A DNA stretch of 64,000 nt, taken from Pohlia nutans (taxonomy: Eukaryota; Streptophyta; Bryopsida; Bryales; Mniaceae). The DNA lies in NCBI GenBank assembly GCA_022496805.1, contig CM040089.1:35324372-35388371 (forward strand), given 5' to 3'. This document shows positions 11,870 through 25,303 of the stretch, one piece after another (within the stretch, counting starts at the first letter, position 1; each line of letters begins with the position of its first letter). The notes under the pieces are model-generated. The model was not told where the DNA came from. It searched no databases and worked only from the letters and a program-made list of their open reading frames with translations. The translations under genes were made by a program, and so were the position numbers.

Positions 11870-13260
11870 TTAAATCCTTTTGGATTCTTGTGCCTTCTCA
11901 TTCTTATGTAAAGTAGATTTAAAAGACATACTCTAGTAAAAAAAGTAGAGCTCAATTTGCATTACAATCATATAATGGCCATGATCTTTGTTAGAAATTG
12001 ACATAAAAGAGATTCACATGAATTTAATGACCACGGATTTCAATTAAAAAACGAAGAAGTAGTAATAAGCACAATCAATGTCTGGGGAGAATCGACATTT
12101 AGTTACAGATTAATCAGTTGAAATTCATAATTGCCTAATTGAGTTCAAAATCTTAGGATAAAAACTGATCATTCGAGGGAGAGATAAAAAACTATTCCCT
12201 ATTTTCTTAAGGCCTAGCCAAGATAATGCTCCACAAGAAAATGTAAGATCTTAGTTGATTAAGTTAAAATTTCTCCCCGAATTGTAGACACAGTAATCAC
12301 AGTGCCCATGATTGGATTTATTTGTTGAGAAAATAGAAGATATGGTATTATAATTCAATTACAATTGAGTTATCCGTAAAGTAATTCTAGGATAGCATGT
12401 CTGCTACATAGAGTTTGAGCGCTTGAAATAGACTTCTCAGAGTTTATTAGTCATCAGCAGCAAAACGGCTTGCCTTGGTGACCGATATAGAGGCCCATGG
12501 AGATTCCATCATGGAAACTCAAGTGTACTTTAGGGGAGCTTATCTAGCATTGGGAAGGTGTGGGGTTTGAATATCTCTGACAATGCATGCAAAGGGTGCT
12601 TTCACGGTAGGGCGACGATTTTGCACGAAAAGCAAATGTACCAGATGTAAAGCATTTTCCATTACTGCATCACTAGTGCATCATTATTTATATCCAATAA
12701 TTACGGAAATTTTTAAAATATATTTAAAATGGAATCCTTTCGGAATATTTGGAATATTTCTAGAATCTTTTTGAACCCCTTTTCACATCTAAGGCGTAAC
12801 AACGCACCTTTTTTACACATCTCGTTACACATTTGGATCCAAATGCAATTAATAATTGTTTCAAAATAATTTCTGTCAAATTTTTTCCATATTCCTATAA
12901 TTCATATTTTGAGGATTATTTTTATTTGCATTTTGATGACCATCAAAATTTATGAAATGAAAAAAAAACGACACACCCAATCTATAATTACATTTTTTGA
13001 TTGTCCTACTGTGAAAACACCCCAAAGCGTTGTGATTGGTTTGAAAAACGAAGGCAAAACTCATTTTTGCCGCCTTTGAAGCTATAACATCAGTTCTGCC
13101 TTGTTATTCCTCTTCTAATGATGTTTTGCTAGACTTTACAAATAACTCTACTATATAAAAATTAAAAGAATTATTCGGACACAACCAGAGTGACGAAATG
13201 GTGTAGGAAAGTCTATTTTGAGCAAACCTGATAATTGCTCCTACGCATATGCTATTAGTA

Positions 13261-13394
13261 ACAAGCGGCTAATTGCGTAGTCTCTGCCCTAGTATTACAC
13301 TAAATTTACTGTTACACCTTGTTTGTACTGTTCAGCCATGTAACTCCTTGAAAACGAAGCGTTTCCGTAGTCTCTCCCCTGGTGGGGTAGAGAC
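13261..13394. repeat. Dispersed 134-bp repeat with terminal hairpin, copy 2
   Basis: It matches 6661-6793 and 58113-58246: starts ACAAGCGGCTAATTG, carries TTGAAAACGAAGCGTTT and ends CTCCCCTGGTGGGGTAGAGA. Confidence 0.65.
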
Positions 13395-14392
13395 AATCAA
13401 ATTAACCATTCATCCAGGCTTCAGTACAGTGACAGTATCATTCGACATTCTGCATCTGTCGACCAGCAAGTAACCCACTCAGCGTATAAACTTAGTATGA
13501 AACCGCCAGTTTTCTGATTTATATGATTTTTTTTTCAGCATTCATGACAAGTGGTTGTGGAGGACACGCATAGAACCAGTTAATTTGGGCCTAAATATAA
13601 GATATCGGTAAAGAAATTCCGGGAGAAACATTGTTTTCTATGCCTACTTTAGTATGGAATCCGGATCTATCGAAGGGAGAAGCGCTGCTCTGCCTGCTCA
13701 TGTCCAATTGCATTCACACCAAGCCCCTGTCGCACTTGCATTTGCGTTCCCGAAACGGAAGAAGGTAAACTCAAGAAAAGAATAATATTAAAAGCTTTGT
13801 CTTTTCTTGCTGCAACTACTGTTCAAACACTGTGCAACTGCATTACAATGCCGCAAGTAGAGCCCATGCTCTTTTTTGCTTTGCGTTCCTTTTTGTCATG
13901 AGTTAGAGTAATTTCTAATAGCGTATTTTATATTTCTTGGTTGACAACAGATTCCCTCAAAGTTACCTGACGCATGCATGCGGCAGCATTGGTGTATGTG
14001 AATGGGCCATCAGTGCAACAGGATACATTATATGGCTAGCTGTCGACTCTCTGACTCTCAGAATGTCGTAGAAACAAACCTGATCACATGAAATGCTCTG
14101 ATCGGGTTGCAGTCACCGTGTCGTGATGTTTTGTTCTGAAAACGACCTTGACCTGAATCACATATCAACTTTCTGCAACATTCTTTACACTCTAGATCTA
14201 CAGGTAGCTTTTCTAACATATATACCAGAAGGTCAATGGAGATGAGAAAACACCGACACGGGTACCAAACATGAAACGTGGACCCAGTCGTTGATAAATG
14301 GGGTTCGAACAAGTTATCAGTTTGAACGTGTGGCAAGTCGGCAAGGTATTTTAAGAGACGGTCATAAGAAAGAGGTTCGAGTTTAGAGAAGA

Positions 14393-17300
14393 ATGAGAGC
14401 GATGGCGGGGTGGGGATTTGTCAGAGTAGCAGTAGTAGTAATAGTGTCGGTAGCCATTAGAGTGGCATTGGTGATGGCGCAGCTGCCAGCAGCCATGGTG
14501 CCAGCGCCGTCGGAGTCGCCGGGGCCGAGTGGGGCTGCAGTATCGGGAGCTGACGGTGGCCGTAAGTCTAACGCGGGAGCGATCGTCGGGGGCGTCATCG
14601 CGGGCGTTTTGTTTGCCGCGTTGGTGATGGCGGGGATGTTGTGGTACGTTCTCCACAGGGCCAAGCAACAAGCTCTTGCACTTGGAGATAAATCTTCTCT
14701 ACCGACAGCAGACCCTGCTCCCCCACCGACACATGCTCAGGCTCCTTACGTGCCTCCACGGCCCACGCCTCACCGCACACCAGGTTCGTACCGACAAGTT
14801 TCTAACGAGTGTGAGAATCTGCTCCTATTAATCTGATCACCTGCACCAGGCATTATGTTTTAATGGAGGATGAAACAAAAGGTAAACTAGTGCATTGTCA
14901 CAGTGTATAATATGCACTTTAAATTTTAAAAGAGAAGGAGAACATAGGATTATGGATGGACTTTTGAGCTATAAATTTTTCCAATGTTCAATATGTGAAG
15001 AAAAATATCTTTCAATTTTTTTTGAATTGATTAAAGTTTCAAATTGTAAAATGTGTTATTTGTGGGAGGGATTGATTGTTTCTCTATTTTAAAACACTTT
15101 TTTGATGGATTTCTTTTTCTAATGTACTTAAGAATGAAATTTTGCAAGTTGGCTTATTTTTAGATTTTTAAATATAGAATCAAACGTGAGCTATATTTGC
15201 ATTCAAAGTTTGATCATAAATAATTAATAAAACTGTTATTAAAATGGGAGTTTTGATACTCAAATCTTCAACATAAAATCATTTTAACATTCTAAAATTT
15301 GATTTTTTGAATAATATGTACACAAATCTAGAATTTGGTTCACTCACTTTTCATTGAATCATTGCTACATAATTTTCAAATTGGTTTGAAAGTTAGCTTT
15401 TTAGGCAAAATGTTCAAAGTGCACAAATGTGCACCAAAGTGTAGTTAGTTCACCAAGAGGAGTTAGTGGATTGTACCATACAAACGCCCAAGAGGACTAT
15501 GAGAAATAACCCTCTTCTAGTTCACTAACCAAAACATTACATTTCCTTGGCATTTTAGTTTGTAAAGTGCTACCAATTTAAATTATAATCATCAAAATTG
15601 AATGGAAATAGAACCAATTGTAATAATAATTTAATATCCAAATCTATATAAACATAATCAAAGGGGGTAACTGACACATGTATACATCGAATATCCAATA
15701 ATGAACGTGACATCCAAGTATATTTAGAGCTTATCTCATTGGCATCTGTCATCATTCAAACTTAAAAGTAACATCATTTTGGTCAACAGAATCATCAGTA
15801 GCTACATCTATTTACAGGAACCTGCACTTGCAAGTGAACGTCACATGTGTCCACGGTCCTCTGATTAGCATGCATATGATTAGTGTATATGGGTTTTGAT
15901 TTTGTTAATACTAATGTACCATATGCATGTCATGTGTCCACCCTCTCATTAGTAGCTGACTTGTCGTTTTTCATTCCCCAATTCGTGGAAACAGTGAACA
16001 ATGGCTGAATATTAAGCTTATATTTATGTTTTCTTGTGATCAAAACCACTCACCAGCACTGATACAACCCGCGTGCCTGGCGCGGTTTCATTTATAGTTA
16101 GTGAAAAACGACACATTTCCTACTAGTATCTCATTTCCTTCCCATCCCCTGTTCATCCACTTCGTGATGAAGCTTAACCCCTAAAGGACCAAAAAGCCCA
16201 AAAAGCACCCCGGGCAACTCCTATGATGGTGAATAATAATAAGGTGAGGCTTGAGGTAGCACCTCAGCAGCAGCAAGATCATCATGTGGCATATAATATT
16301 ATGATGGAGGTGCGGAGGTACAGCTTCGAGGAGGTGGAGGCCATCAGTAGCAACTGGACGTACAAACTTGGCGAAGGTGGTTTTGGTTCTGTGTATTATG
16401 GCGAAATTTTTCCTGATCCAGCACCTGGAGAATCAGCCAAGGCCGCCGGCCCTCAACCAGTGGCGTTGAAACGCTTGAGTTCTACTTCTCAACAAGGCAA
16501 GAATGAGTTTCTCAATGAGGTAACTATCATGAATCCTAAAAATATGAGTTTCTTCCTTCGTTGGCCATTCATCACTTAGTTTCATGAATTTGGATTTGAA
16601 AAACTGACATGATTCCGGTGCAGCTCATCACTACACTAAATAGTATATTTAGTGTGAGGCACATTAATTGCGAACATCACTCTAAATATCAAAAAACCTA
16701 CTTTTGTAAAAACACTAATTGTGAATTCTCACACTATTTATGAAGAATAGTAACATTTTGACATTGTGATCTTTTGAGATATGGATATTTAGTGTGAGTA
16801 AGGAATGAAACTTGAGATGAAAGTTTAGATGGAAAAACTGAAATTTTAGAAATGGAATGAATCGAATTGGATGATAACTGAAATTGGATGATAAGTATGA
16901 TTATCATCCAACACTAATTACCCACAAATTGACAATTAGTGTTAGACAAGGAGTAGGGGTAAGCACATTATTCATCACCTCACACTAAATATACTATTTA
17001 GTGTAGTATCTATCGGAAATAATTATGGTCCTATTGCCTTCCAAGGCCAAACATTTAGGGCGCTTGATTTAAGTGAAAAATCTAGGCACGTGTCTTGATC
17101 TTTTAAGTTATTTTGGGTCCTTCTAGTTAGTTTTGAAGAATATCTAAATCGCTTGTGTAAGCCTGGGCTAGTTCGAGGGCAATAGCCCGAGGTCTAGTAC
17201 CCTAATACAGAGAGAAGCCCAAGGTTTTGAGTGCTTAACCCGGCGTTAAGCACTACCTTAACTGTGCAAAGTACAGTTAAGCTCTATAAGTTGTACCTGT

Positions 17301-20300
17301 ACATTTCCGCCCTATAATTTGAATTATAGTCTTAAGAAAAATCTGTGGCAGTGCTTAACGGTTCATTTTAAAAGTGTTTTAGGATCATCCTTGAGTATTT
17401 TTGGGTAGTTTTGAGTCATTCAATTTAGTATGTTTTGACTTGTTTTTCCATAAGGGTATGCACCTCGATTTCTCCTTAAAAATGAAAAATAGCCATTTTA
17501 ATAGAATATGGCCATTATTAAATCCAAATATTTGTTTAGTGGGAATCGTGTCTGTTTTAGCAGGGGAGTCAATCTAACTTTACTAGAACTGGTAAGTAAT
17601 GACCAATTCCTGGGTGGAACAGGACATGATTTCTACTAGTGCATGATTTTCATACCTTGTATAATTGCATAAGTAGTTCTCAAGGGAAAAAAAAGACTGA
17701 GTTTGACATTGACATGTACAACAAATTAATTAATCAGGTCCGTTTACTTTCGAGAATCCACTACTGGTATTTGGTGTCATTGGTGGGATTCTGTGACGAA
17801 ATCAACAACCAAGTGCTCATTTACGAATATGTTCAAGAGGGCTCCCTGGCAGACTGGCTCCATGGTGCAAGTCAAGGCCATCCAGACTTCAATTGGTACT
17901 ACCGTTTGCTTATAGCCCTCCACGCAGCTTTAGGTGAGCCACGGTCAAAATAACAAAATTCGCAAATTTATAATTGTTGACGTTGAAATGATGCATGCCG
18001 GTTATTTGGTTTCAGAGATGGAAAAATTAATGAGGAGTATAATTATATAATTTGGTGTGATGAAAAATGGACGTGTTAGGGTTGGAGTATTTGCATGTGG
18101 GAGCGAGACCCAATATTATACATCGGGATGTGAAAAGCAGCAACATTCTGATCACCAAGGACTGGGAAGGGCGAGTAGCCGATTTTGGGCTCTCCAAAAC
18201 TGGCGTTCTGGATCAAGATCAAGAGAGAACCCACATGACCACCTTGGTGAAAGGCACTCCTGGATATCTCGACCCCGAGTAAGTCAGACTTCCTTCAACA
18301 CAAACTTCTATAATAATTACACATGTTTACGTGGAGCCATGAACATTAATACCATGATTTGGCAATTCGTAAGTTTCTTTAGCAGTTGGGAGATCACACC
18401 CTTCTTGATTTGTGGATCTATAGTAGTTTTTTTATAGAGAATCCGGAAATCATCAAGGCTCTACAATATTCTTTTATAAAAATTTCAGAAAGTGTCAGGG
18501 AGCATGGACTCAATGAACTATCATTGGCGAGAAGCAACCAACTCAACCTTAGTTGAGCTGCTTTACTAATCTAACAAAATCTTGTATTCCGGAATCTTGT
18601 ATGCTATTCCCTGACAGGATATGGCCAGATTGGGAGGTGAGTACCACAAGGGCTAAAGAACCTTTATTATGTGTGCTCAAAACTCAATCATCCTTCTTCA
18701 CTCACTTGTAGATGGGAACCAAATCGTAACACTAAGATTCAAAAGTATAACATTCACTGTAGCCACAGAATATGATTCTCAATAAGTGGCCAATATAATG
18801 CATGTCTTTCATAGGAGAAAACAAAACCTGTAGAGAGGGACTGTGTTGACTTGAGACACGGCACAGGTATCCCTTGTCTGGTTGATGTCCCGGATGCTTG
18901 CAAAAAAAAACTGAATTAGCTAGTTCTTGAGATCGACAAGTACTTTTTCTCGTGTTCTTCCTGTGCCTTCCACCTGTGATGGGCCCAATTATATTGTACA
19001 CTGTAATCAGGATTCGTTTTTGTAAAGTGTTGAGGCTTCTCCTCAAATGTTACGACCTGATTTGCAATTTATTTTTCTGTTGTTTCATGATAATGGCCCC
19101 CTGATTATAGCATGACCATGGCCTGGATTGCATTTACTTCTTTTTTATGTGTGTCAGTGTGGCAGACTTTCAAATTATCAAAGGTAAAGTGGCTAACTGT
19201 AGCATGGTGTCGAGAATTGTTACAGGTACTTCCGGACAGCCAAATTGACAACTAAAAGCGATGTGTACAGTTTTGGGATTGTGCTGCTTGAGTTGGTCAC
19301 AGGGCGCCTTCCCATCGACTATTCCCAACAGGATCCTCAGCTTCGGTGCATCGAAAACTATGTTAGTAACTAACTGTCTGCAATTTTATTTCTTCAACTG
19401 AGCGATTAAGCAAAATAATCAATGGAAGTAACAGTTGCTAACGAAGCCTACTTTTAATGGTAAAAAGTAAGAATGAGGATATTGGAGCTCATTCTATGTA
19501 ATTTCAGCTTCATACATAATCCCCAATACTATTTCCTTTGGAGCTGTAGACCTTAAGTTTTCGGTATCACATAATTATCAAGGCATTCATTTGACTAAAG
19601 CACTCACTGTACGAGGCTCATTGTTTGGAATGGGGGTTGTTGCAATTGATTTCGGTGTGCAGGTGCAAAGCCATTACCCACATAACTTAGCGACCATCGC
19701 CGACCCAAACTTGAAAGGAATCTTCAGCTTGCGCAGCATGAAAACAATAGTTCACGTGGCATTGCGAAGTGTAGCCTTGCAAGGAGCAAACCGGCCCACC
19801 ATGAGCGATGTGGTGGGTGAAATTCGGAGTGCCATGAAACTGATGGAATTAGGGGATAATCCTGCGACCGATCATGGTACAATTCCTTTTTCACACCTAC
19901 CTCAACTGTCTAGTTTTTTTATGACATGCCTTGGTCTCCAAAATATACATGCCATGTGATGTATCATTCTTTTTAACATATACATATCACTTTTTTATGT
20001 ACAATAACGGTTTTTAAAATGCGCCAAATATATATGGTAATTATTGTAGGTAGTACTCCTTGTTATAAAGAAGGTTAGGTATTTTTTATTACAAAATATC
20101 TATATAGTTTTTGGGAAAAATCTCTATAATTTGAAAATTTTGGAATTCATAGTATGTATATTTGTAGCCCAGGCAGTAATTTTGAACCCACATTAAAACT
20201 ATTCTCTAACTCAAGCTAAAATTCAACATAGATCTACCAAAACTTGGGTGTGCATCTTGAGTATTACATGTCAAACCTAGTGTTGAAAACTTTTTGAGCA

Positions 20301-20931
20301 ATTTAAGGAAAATTTGAAAATTTATCAATTTGAAATATTTGAAAATTTTGCAATTCAAGGATTCAGTTTGTAGCCCAATAGTTTTAAATCCACATTGAAA
20401 CTATTCTTTAACTCAAAAAAATTCATTCAACATCTACCAAAACTTGTGTATGCATCTTGAACACAACGTGTCAAACCTAGTTTGAAAACTGAAGGATAAC
20501 TTTAATAATTATGATGTTCAATTGGTATCAAACCAAGACAGTGTTGAAATTTTTTTAAACTAAAAGGTAAGTTTAATAATTACAGTGTTTGGTGTACTAG
20601 TCTTTGATGTATTAAAAAGAATTTACTTTTCATTTGAGAGTTTTGGACGTGTGATGGGGAAAACATTGTATAAAATCATCCCTGGCTGGCTGTTTTTTTG
20701 GCAGGGATATTCGACACCCAAGATTCAATTCTAACCGGCGAGGTGGTTGCAGAGATTTCCAAGACACCAACAGCAACAAGGCCACCTGTTGTTGAACTTG
20801 GACGGCCAAGATCGGGTCCTAGCAATCACAAACATCGCCGGAGTCCTACAGAATTGCCAAGTTCATCTTCTAATTCAACTGGGTCATCTTCAGCCACCAA
20901 CATTCCATCTAACGTGGCACTTCCGAGATAG
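14393..20931 (+). CDS. Receptor-like Ser/Thr kinase with minimal Pro/Ser-rich ectodomain, 7 exons
   Basis: Exons: 14393-14797, 16268-16519, 17738-17933, 18080-18278, 19226-19361, 19663-19876 and 20705-20931; about 542 aa. Residues 1-30 form a signal peptide. About 30 Pro/Ser/Gly-rich residues follow, then a membrane segment ([20 protein letters not shown]..., about 61-87) and a Pro-rich juxtamembrane region. The kinase has every key element: GEGGFGSVY (glycine loop 170-175), VALK (K203), FLNE (E219), HRDVKSSN (catalytic D301), DFG (D319), [26 protein letters not shown] and the NRPTMSDV end. It is an RD kinase, resembling LRR-I/LRR-VIII-1 kinases, and should act at the plasma membrane. There are no LRR, malectin or lectin exons upstream, so the ectodomain is reminiscent of PERK-type kinases. 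The exon 1 to 2 junction (CAA|GTTTCT to CTCAG|) is the weakest; phases of the other exons all fit. Confidence 0.8.
16174..16210. mobile_element. Solitary end of a TTAA element just before kinase exon 2
   Basis: TTAACCCCTAAAGGACC at 16174-16190 is the canonical terminus of the family seen at 5753, 39952 and elsewhere. No partner end was found nearby. It lies about 60 bases upstream of the proposed exon 2 acceptor. Confidence 0.4.
16630..17007. mobile_element. 378-bp MITE in a kinase intron, 3-bp ATC duplication
   Basis: The ends ACTACACTAAATAGTATATT and AATATACTATTTAGTGTAGT form about 30-bp inverted repeats. ATC flanks both sides (16627-16629, 17008-17010). CACTA-like or PIF-like by size and duplication length. 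Confidence 0.75.
20126..20492. repeat. Two-copy direct repeat in the last kinase intron
   Basis: About 170 bp starting TTGAAAATTTTG(G/C)AATTCA is repeated near 20340. Both copies contain TTTGTAGCCCA, CACATT.AAACTATTCT, CTACCAAAACTTG.GT and GTCAAACCTAGT. The copies are diverged. Confidence 0.6.
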
Positions 20932-20974
20932 AATCCAACTTTGGCGTTCATATTTATGCATGCTTGAATTATAC

Positions 20975-21358
20975 GTACTAGGATCATGACCCCTTCTAAA
21001 AACCCCCTTGTATACGAGAGGTTATAATGATGTCTAAATACCTTTGTATACAAAGGTATTCCGTTTTAAATATATGTTTAATGTGAATATACGTGAATAT
21101 TTTTAGTTCTAAATGTGTTTATTGTATGTATGGCGAACGTAATCACCCCTATTCATCTCAACAACATACGTAAAACATTGCAAAAACATGACTTCCTAAG
21201 TTTGTGATGAACATATGTATAATGTAAGTATATGTCAATATTTTTAGCTCTAAATATGTTTATTGTATGTATACGCCATATGAAAATTTTCAAATTCATA
21301 TCCTGGTTCTGTTCACTCACGTATACTTGTATGTGTTTAGTACAATGCACCCTCTGGG
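20975..21358. mobile_element. MITE related to 40155-40398, long form
   Basis: It contains GATCATGACCCCTTCTAAAA, two ATGT(A/T)TAATGT blocks, TTTATTGTATGTAT twice, and ends GTACAATGCACCCTC. The internal part appears duplicated, making it longer than the 245-bp form. Confidence 0.55.
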
Positions 21359-22829
21359 AGAATAATAGATATTTATTGAGATTGGAAGTTGATACCTAGT
21401 TTATTCAACTATAAACTCAGCATGAGAATCAAACATAGTGAAATATATTCCATTAAGGTACATGCAACCTTGCAAATCCAAATGTACATTCCATTCCAAA
21501 CCCCTCCTAAGGTATTGGAGTTTTTCCTAATCCATCTTCTGACCAAAAGAAGAAGATTTAATGAAACGGAGCATTAATGATTGAATCATCTATAAAATTT
21601 GAAACTAAAACAAATCCAAAATTCTTTTGTAATTTGATTACAAATAAGATAATTATTGACAATCTATGAATAAATTTGTTGTGGTAGGTTGAAATGTAAT
21701 ACACTAAGTGTAGTAATTTTTGGAGACTTTTTGGTTGCTTAATTTTATGAGTTGATTTTTTCAAGAGCACTTTTGAACTAAGATCTTAGAATTTTTTGGT
21801 GAATCACTGCAACATGAAATGAATAGGGAATTGATGATGTGAAACATGTAGAAACTATTAAAAAAATAGAAGTTTGTTGAGCTGCCAAGCCATCCTTAAC
21901 TAAAGATGGCTTGGATTCTCTAAAAGATTACAATTCTTGCAACGATTCTAGCTTGTGATGCCGATCTCGAAGGATAAATAGTGGGGCTGCTAAATAATGT
22001 TATGAATGTCAATAATTTTGTTGCATCGGTGGACATTCATGCGGAACATATGGCACTTTTCTAGATGGCCATCGATGGATACTTGAGCCCTAGTTTTTAG
22101 AGCTTTGTGAACTTCAGTTGAATGTCACAACTTTGTACCTCTGAATTGCACCAATATAACAAAATTGGCGTTACAGGTATGTCAATGGGACAAATTCTTG
22201 AAGAGAGTGGGAGAGAAATTGTAATGATTCACAACAATTAACATTTTTGGTGAAATTTATTAGAGTGCCTGTAGAAACTTTTACATTTAGGTTAGGGTTA
22301 CGACTCTCCACTTTGAGGCCTTCATTAACTCTATTGATAAATTGTTAGTATGGAAGTCTTCAATGTCATTCCAATGTATTGAATTGGTAATTTTGAATAT
22401 TTGGAAATATTTTCACCTCTTTTTATTCAAATAATTTTGAATATTTGGAATGGAAATGCGTTAACTTTTGATGAAATAGAGAATTTTGTGGATGTTAGAC
22501 TCTACATTTCTTAGGACAACTTTACCCCAGCGTAGTTAGGAATGCCTTAACGGGAAATGGTATATGTATGAATAGGTGTGGTGATTAAATGTGTCATAGA
22601 TTTTTACCAAAAGCCCTTTCACATATAGATCAGCAAGAAGGTCCCTCTAGCTTAGAATCTAATTATTTTCAGGAGGCACCAAGAGTAAACCTTGCTACCT
22701 ATGTCCAATTGTTTTTGAAACAGAATAGGTCTATGTTCTTAAGTAGGTCATTGTCACACATGTGGCATCTAAAGAATTTGCATCTACATTGCCTTGGAAT
22801 CACAAGCATCTTGGAGGATTTACAATAGG

Positions 22830-23290
22830 ATTCATTCAAGCTAATACGAACATGCTAAGTTGTCAGCAATGCTTTTTTGGAGGCATTTTCAACACGATGT
22901 TTGATTTAAATTGTTATTAGAAAAGAAAGTCAAATGTCAATGTTTGCAACATGTATATGTAACACATAGTACAAGATGAAAGCAATATTGAAAAACATTG
23001 GGTATTAGAAGGACTAAAATAACTCTATCATTAGTGGTTATAATGACTCACTAAGGACTTTTTTAAATGATAAATAACACTTTTTTGGTAGAAATGTTAG
23101 GATAATCGAATGAGAATAATGATTGTGTGAATGAAAATTGAAATCAATACATTAAAAATTTGTTCTTTGAATGAAAATCATGACTTTTTTTTGTCTCTAA
23201 CGACTCTCTAAAGGACTCTCAAAAGGACTCTCCAAAGCACGCAAAACGAGGTACCCTTGACTTGTATTAGCTTGAATGGATCAATAACTT
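22830..23290. mobile_element. Truncated relative of the hAT MITE at 28251-28976
   Basis: It shares, in the same orientation, TTCATTCAAGCTAATA, GATGTTTGATTTAAATTGTT, GCAACATGTATAT, TGACTCACTAA.GACTTTT, AATGATAAATAACACTTTTT and GGACTCTC(C/A)AAA blocks with 28445-28905. The terminal CAGGGTTGTT repeats were not found. Confidence 0.6.
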
Positions 23291-24099
23291 CAAATAGCTA
23301 GACCAAGCAACGAGGGTTGGAGAGTTGAATTATTTATTAGTACTTTACAGTATAACAGCACCAGTGATCTCAAAACTGGCTAAAATTAGCTAAATTTCTA
23401 CCCAAAAAATGGGGCTGCTAAATATACAAAGAAAGAAAATGAAAGAAAATTTAAAATGTAGCGAGAATGCTCATCATGTTATAAATATTTAGCAACTTCA
23501 TGAGGTGATATCTGCAGATATCATCATGGTATCACCTTAATATATCAAGGGTATTGCCGGATATTATAGCGGTATCGTGAGTAGTACATTCACAAGGTAG
23601 CAAAAGTATCTACCATTTATGTGTGAGGTAGCACCCTATGCTAAATGTCATAAAATGGTTCTGAGATCACTGAACAGCACTGTAGAGAAAGGATGAGGTC
23701 CAGCGAGGGCTGAAGAATGTTATGATTATTATTTGACCCTAAGACCATCCTGAATAAAGAATTTGTTCCTACGTAGACTTAGCTCTACTGGCTTACGTCA
23801 AATGGCGTGGACACAGGAGCTGCTGCGGTGCTTGCTGTATTGACACAAATTCAGCGACACGTACACAACATTTTGAAACGACAATGTAAAAGTTTTAAAA
23901 GATTGAATAACAAAAGTGCATCTGGACTTGGACTGAGGAATTTCTCAATGGAAGGCCGAAACTGCGGAGATGCCATGATCAAATAACTTACTGTAAGTGA
24001 CAAGAGAGCCAGACGGCCAGAGCACAGATTGGGTCCACAAGAACTTACACAATCACAAAGACCTGGACAACTTTAGTCATTCACCGCTTTCGGACTTAA

Positions 24100-24931
24100 C
24101 CCTTTAGTGCCCAGGGTGGTTCTGGAGAAACCAAAGTTTTTTTGGTGGTTTTTTTTTTAAAAACTCTCTTTATTCAAACTATGGAACCTATTAATAGTAT
24201 TTAACCGTATAAATGTAAGTGTAGCTTAATCAAACAAGTGCCGGTTAAACCTTGGTAAGATCCGACCGTTGGATTGGAAGATTATAGTATGTCTTTGAAC
24301 CGTATAATGCACACTCAAAAATGAGATTTTGGAGGATGTGCGACTTCAAAGTTAAATAGAATTTGGGTTAAATTTTCAAAAATAAAAGTGAAGAGGTTCA
24401 GCAATGACCTATGTCAATACCTCTCCATTGCAATCTTTCATGTCAAGAACTGACTCACACATAATTATTGTGAATTTTACAAGTGATAGTGACTTATCCA
24501 TATACGGTTTAGGACAAAAATTATACGTTAAAATATGAAAGGAGTTCGTACATTGATCAAGATCGGAGTAAATACACTAATGGAACATGAACAAGAGAAC
24601 ACAATCCAAAAATTTAAAACAAGATAACAAACTTCCAAACACAAGAAATACCGCATTTTACATGTGTTGTATTCGTAAGTATTTACTGTATTTTCAAGTA
24701 TTTGCACTATTTTCATGTTTTGTTCATAGGTATTTTGATAGTTGCACAGCTCCAAATTGAATTTTTTTTTCCCAGAAGATGACATTGAATCTTTACGGAT
24801 TTTCCGGAATTTCCTTTTCCGATGACCGAGTGACCACATTAAGATGACATTGAATCTCTACGGATTTTCCGGAATTCCCTTTTCCGATGACCGAGTTACC
24901 ACATTAATATGGTCTCCTGGGCACTAAAGGG
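24100..24931. mobile_element. 832-bp TTAA element (CCCTTTAGTGCCC type)
   Basis: It is flanked by TTAA at 24096-24099 and 24932-24935. The ends CCCTTTAGTGCCCAGG and CCTGGGCACTAAAGGG are perfect 16-bp inverted repeats. A 65-bp direct tandem repeat sits near the right end. No transposase frame. The same family is at 48587-49546. Confidence 0.82.
24778..24907. repeat. 65-bp tandem duplication inside the TTAA element
   Basis: Two adjacent copies of GATGACATTGAATCT.TACG...GACCGAGT.ACCACATTAA differ at only a few bases. Confidence 0.75.
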
Positions 24932-25303
24932 TTAATTAAATAGCTTCTTGGAACTCTGAACAAGTAGTATTATTTAAAATTCATTTCTGAGGCAATCAAG
25001 GCCGAAATTCTCAACAGGATGACGTAAGTTGTGGTATGGAACCCACTCCCATGCATGACTTTCTGCTGTTTTGAGTGACTGGGCTTCTAAACTATTTGAA
25101 AGGATCGATTTTTGAGAGGATTCTATTGCACTAAAATATGTTTGGAAAATTCATTTGAGATAAATATTACAAGAGTCAGGGAAGTAAGACGTGTGGATGC
25201 AACTTCCAGCTCCGCTTCAGCTGGTTGACATGGTCGCAAGGCTGCGCTTGGCAATGGAAGAGAAATTTTGCTTGTATTCTTGCGTCACATGTAAGTCGTG
25301 TTA

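Larger units (their letters stand above)
8785..14392. other. Intergenic spacer between UPF0114 and the short-ectodomain kinase
   Basis: No supported gene. It holds a second copy of the 105-bp repeat (9317-9420), a TA-rich simple tract at 10545-10600, the 808-bp TTAA element 11062-11869 and the 134-bp repeat 13261-13394. Open frames here, such as 9481-9750 and 14058-14336 minus, have no recognisable motif. The promoters of two divergent genes (8784 minus, 14393 plus) must lie here, but I could not pick a convincing TATA box. Confidence 0.5.

Noticed and set aside
14351..14671. Overlapping minus-strand open frames of 93-106 codons opposite kinase exon 1
   Set aside because: They are shadows of the GC-rich plus-strand exon, and no domain is present.
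22589..22828. 79-codon open frame as a transposase remnant
   Set aside because: No catalytic motif or zinc finger could be seen, and it adjoins only a truncated hAT MITE.
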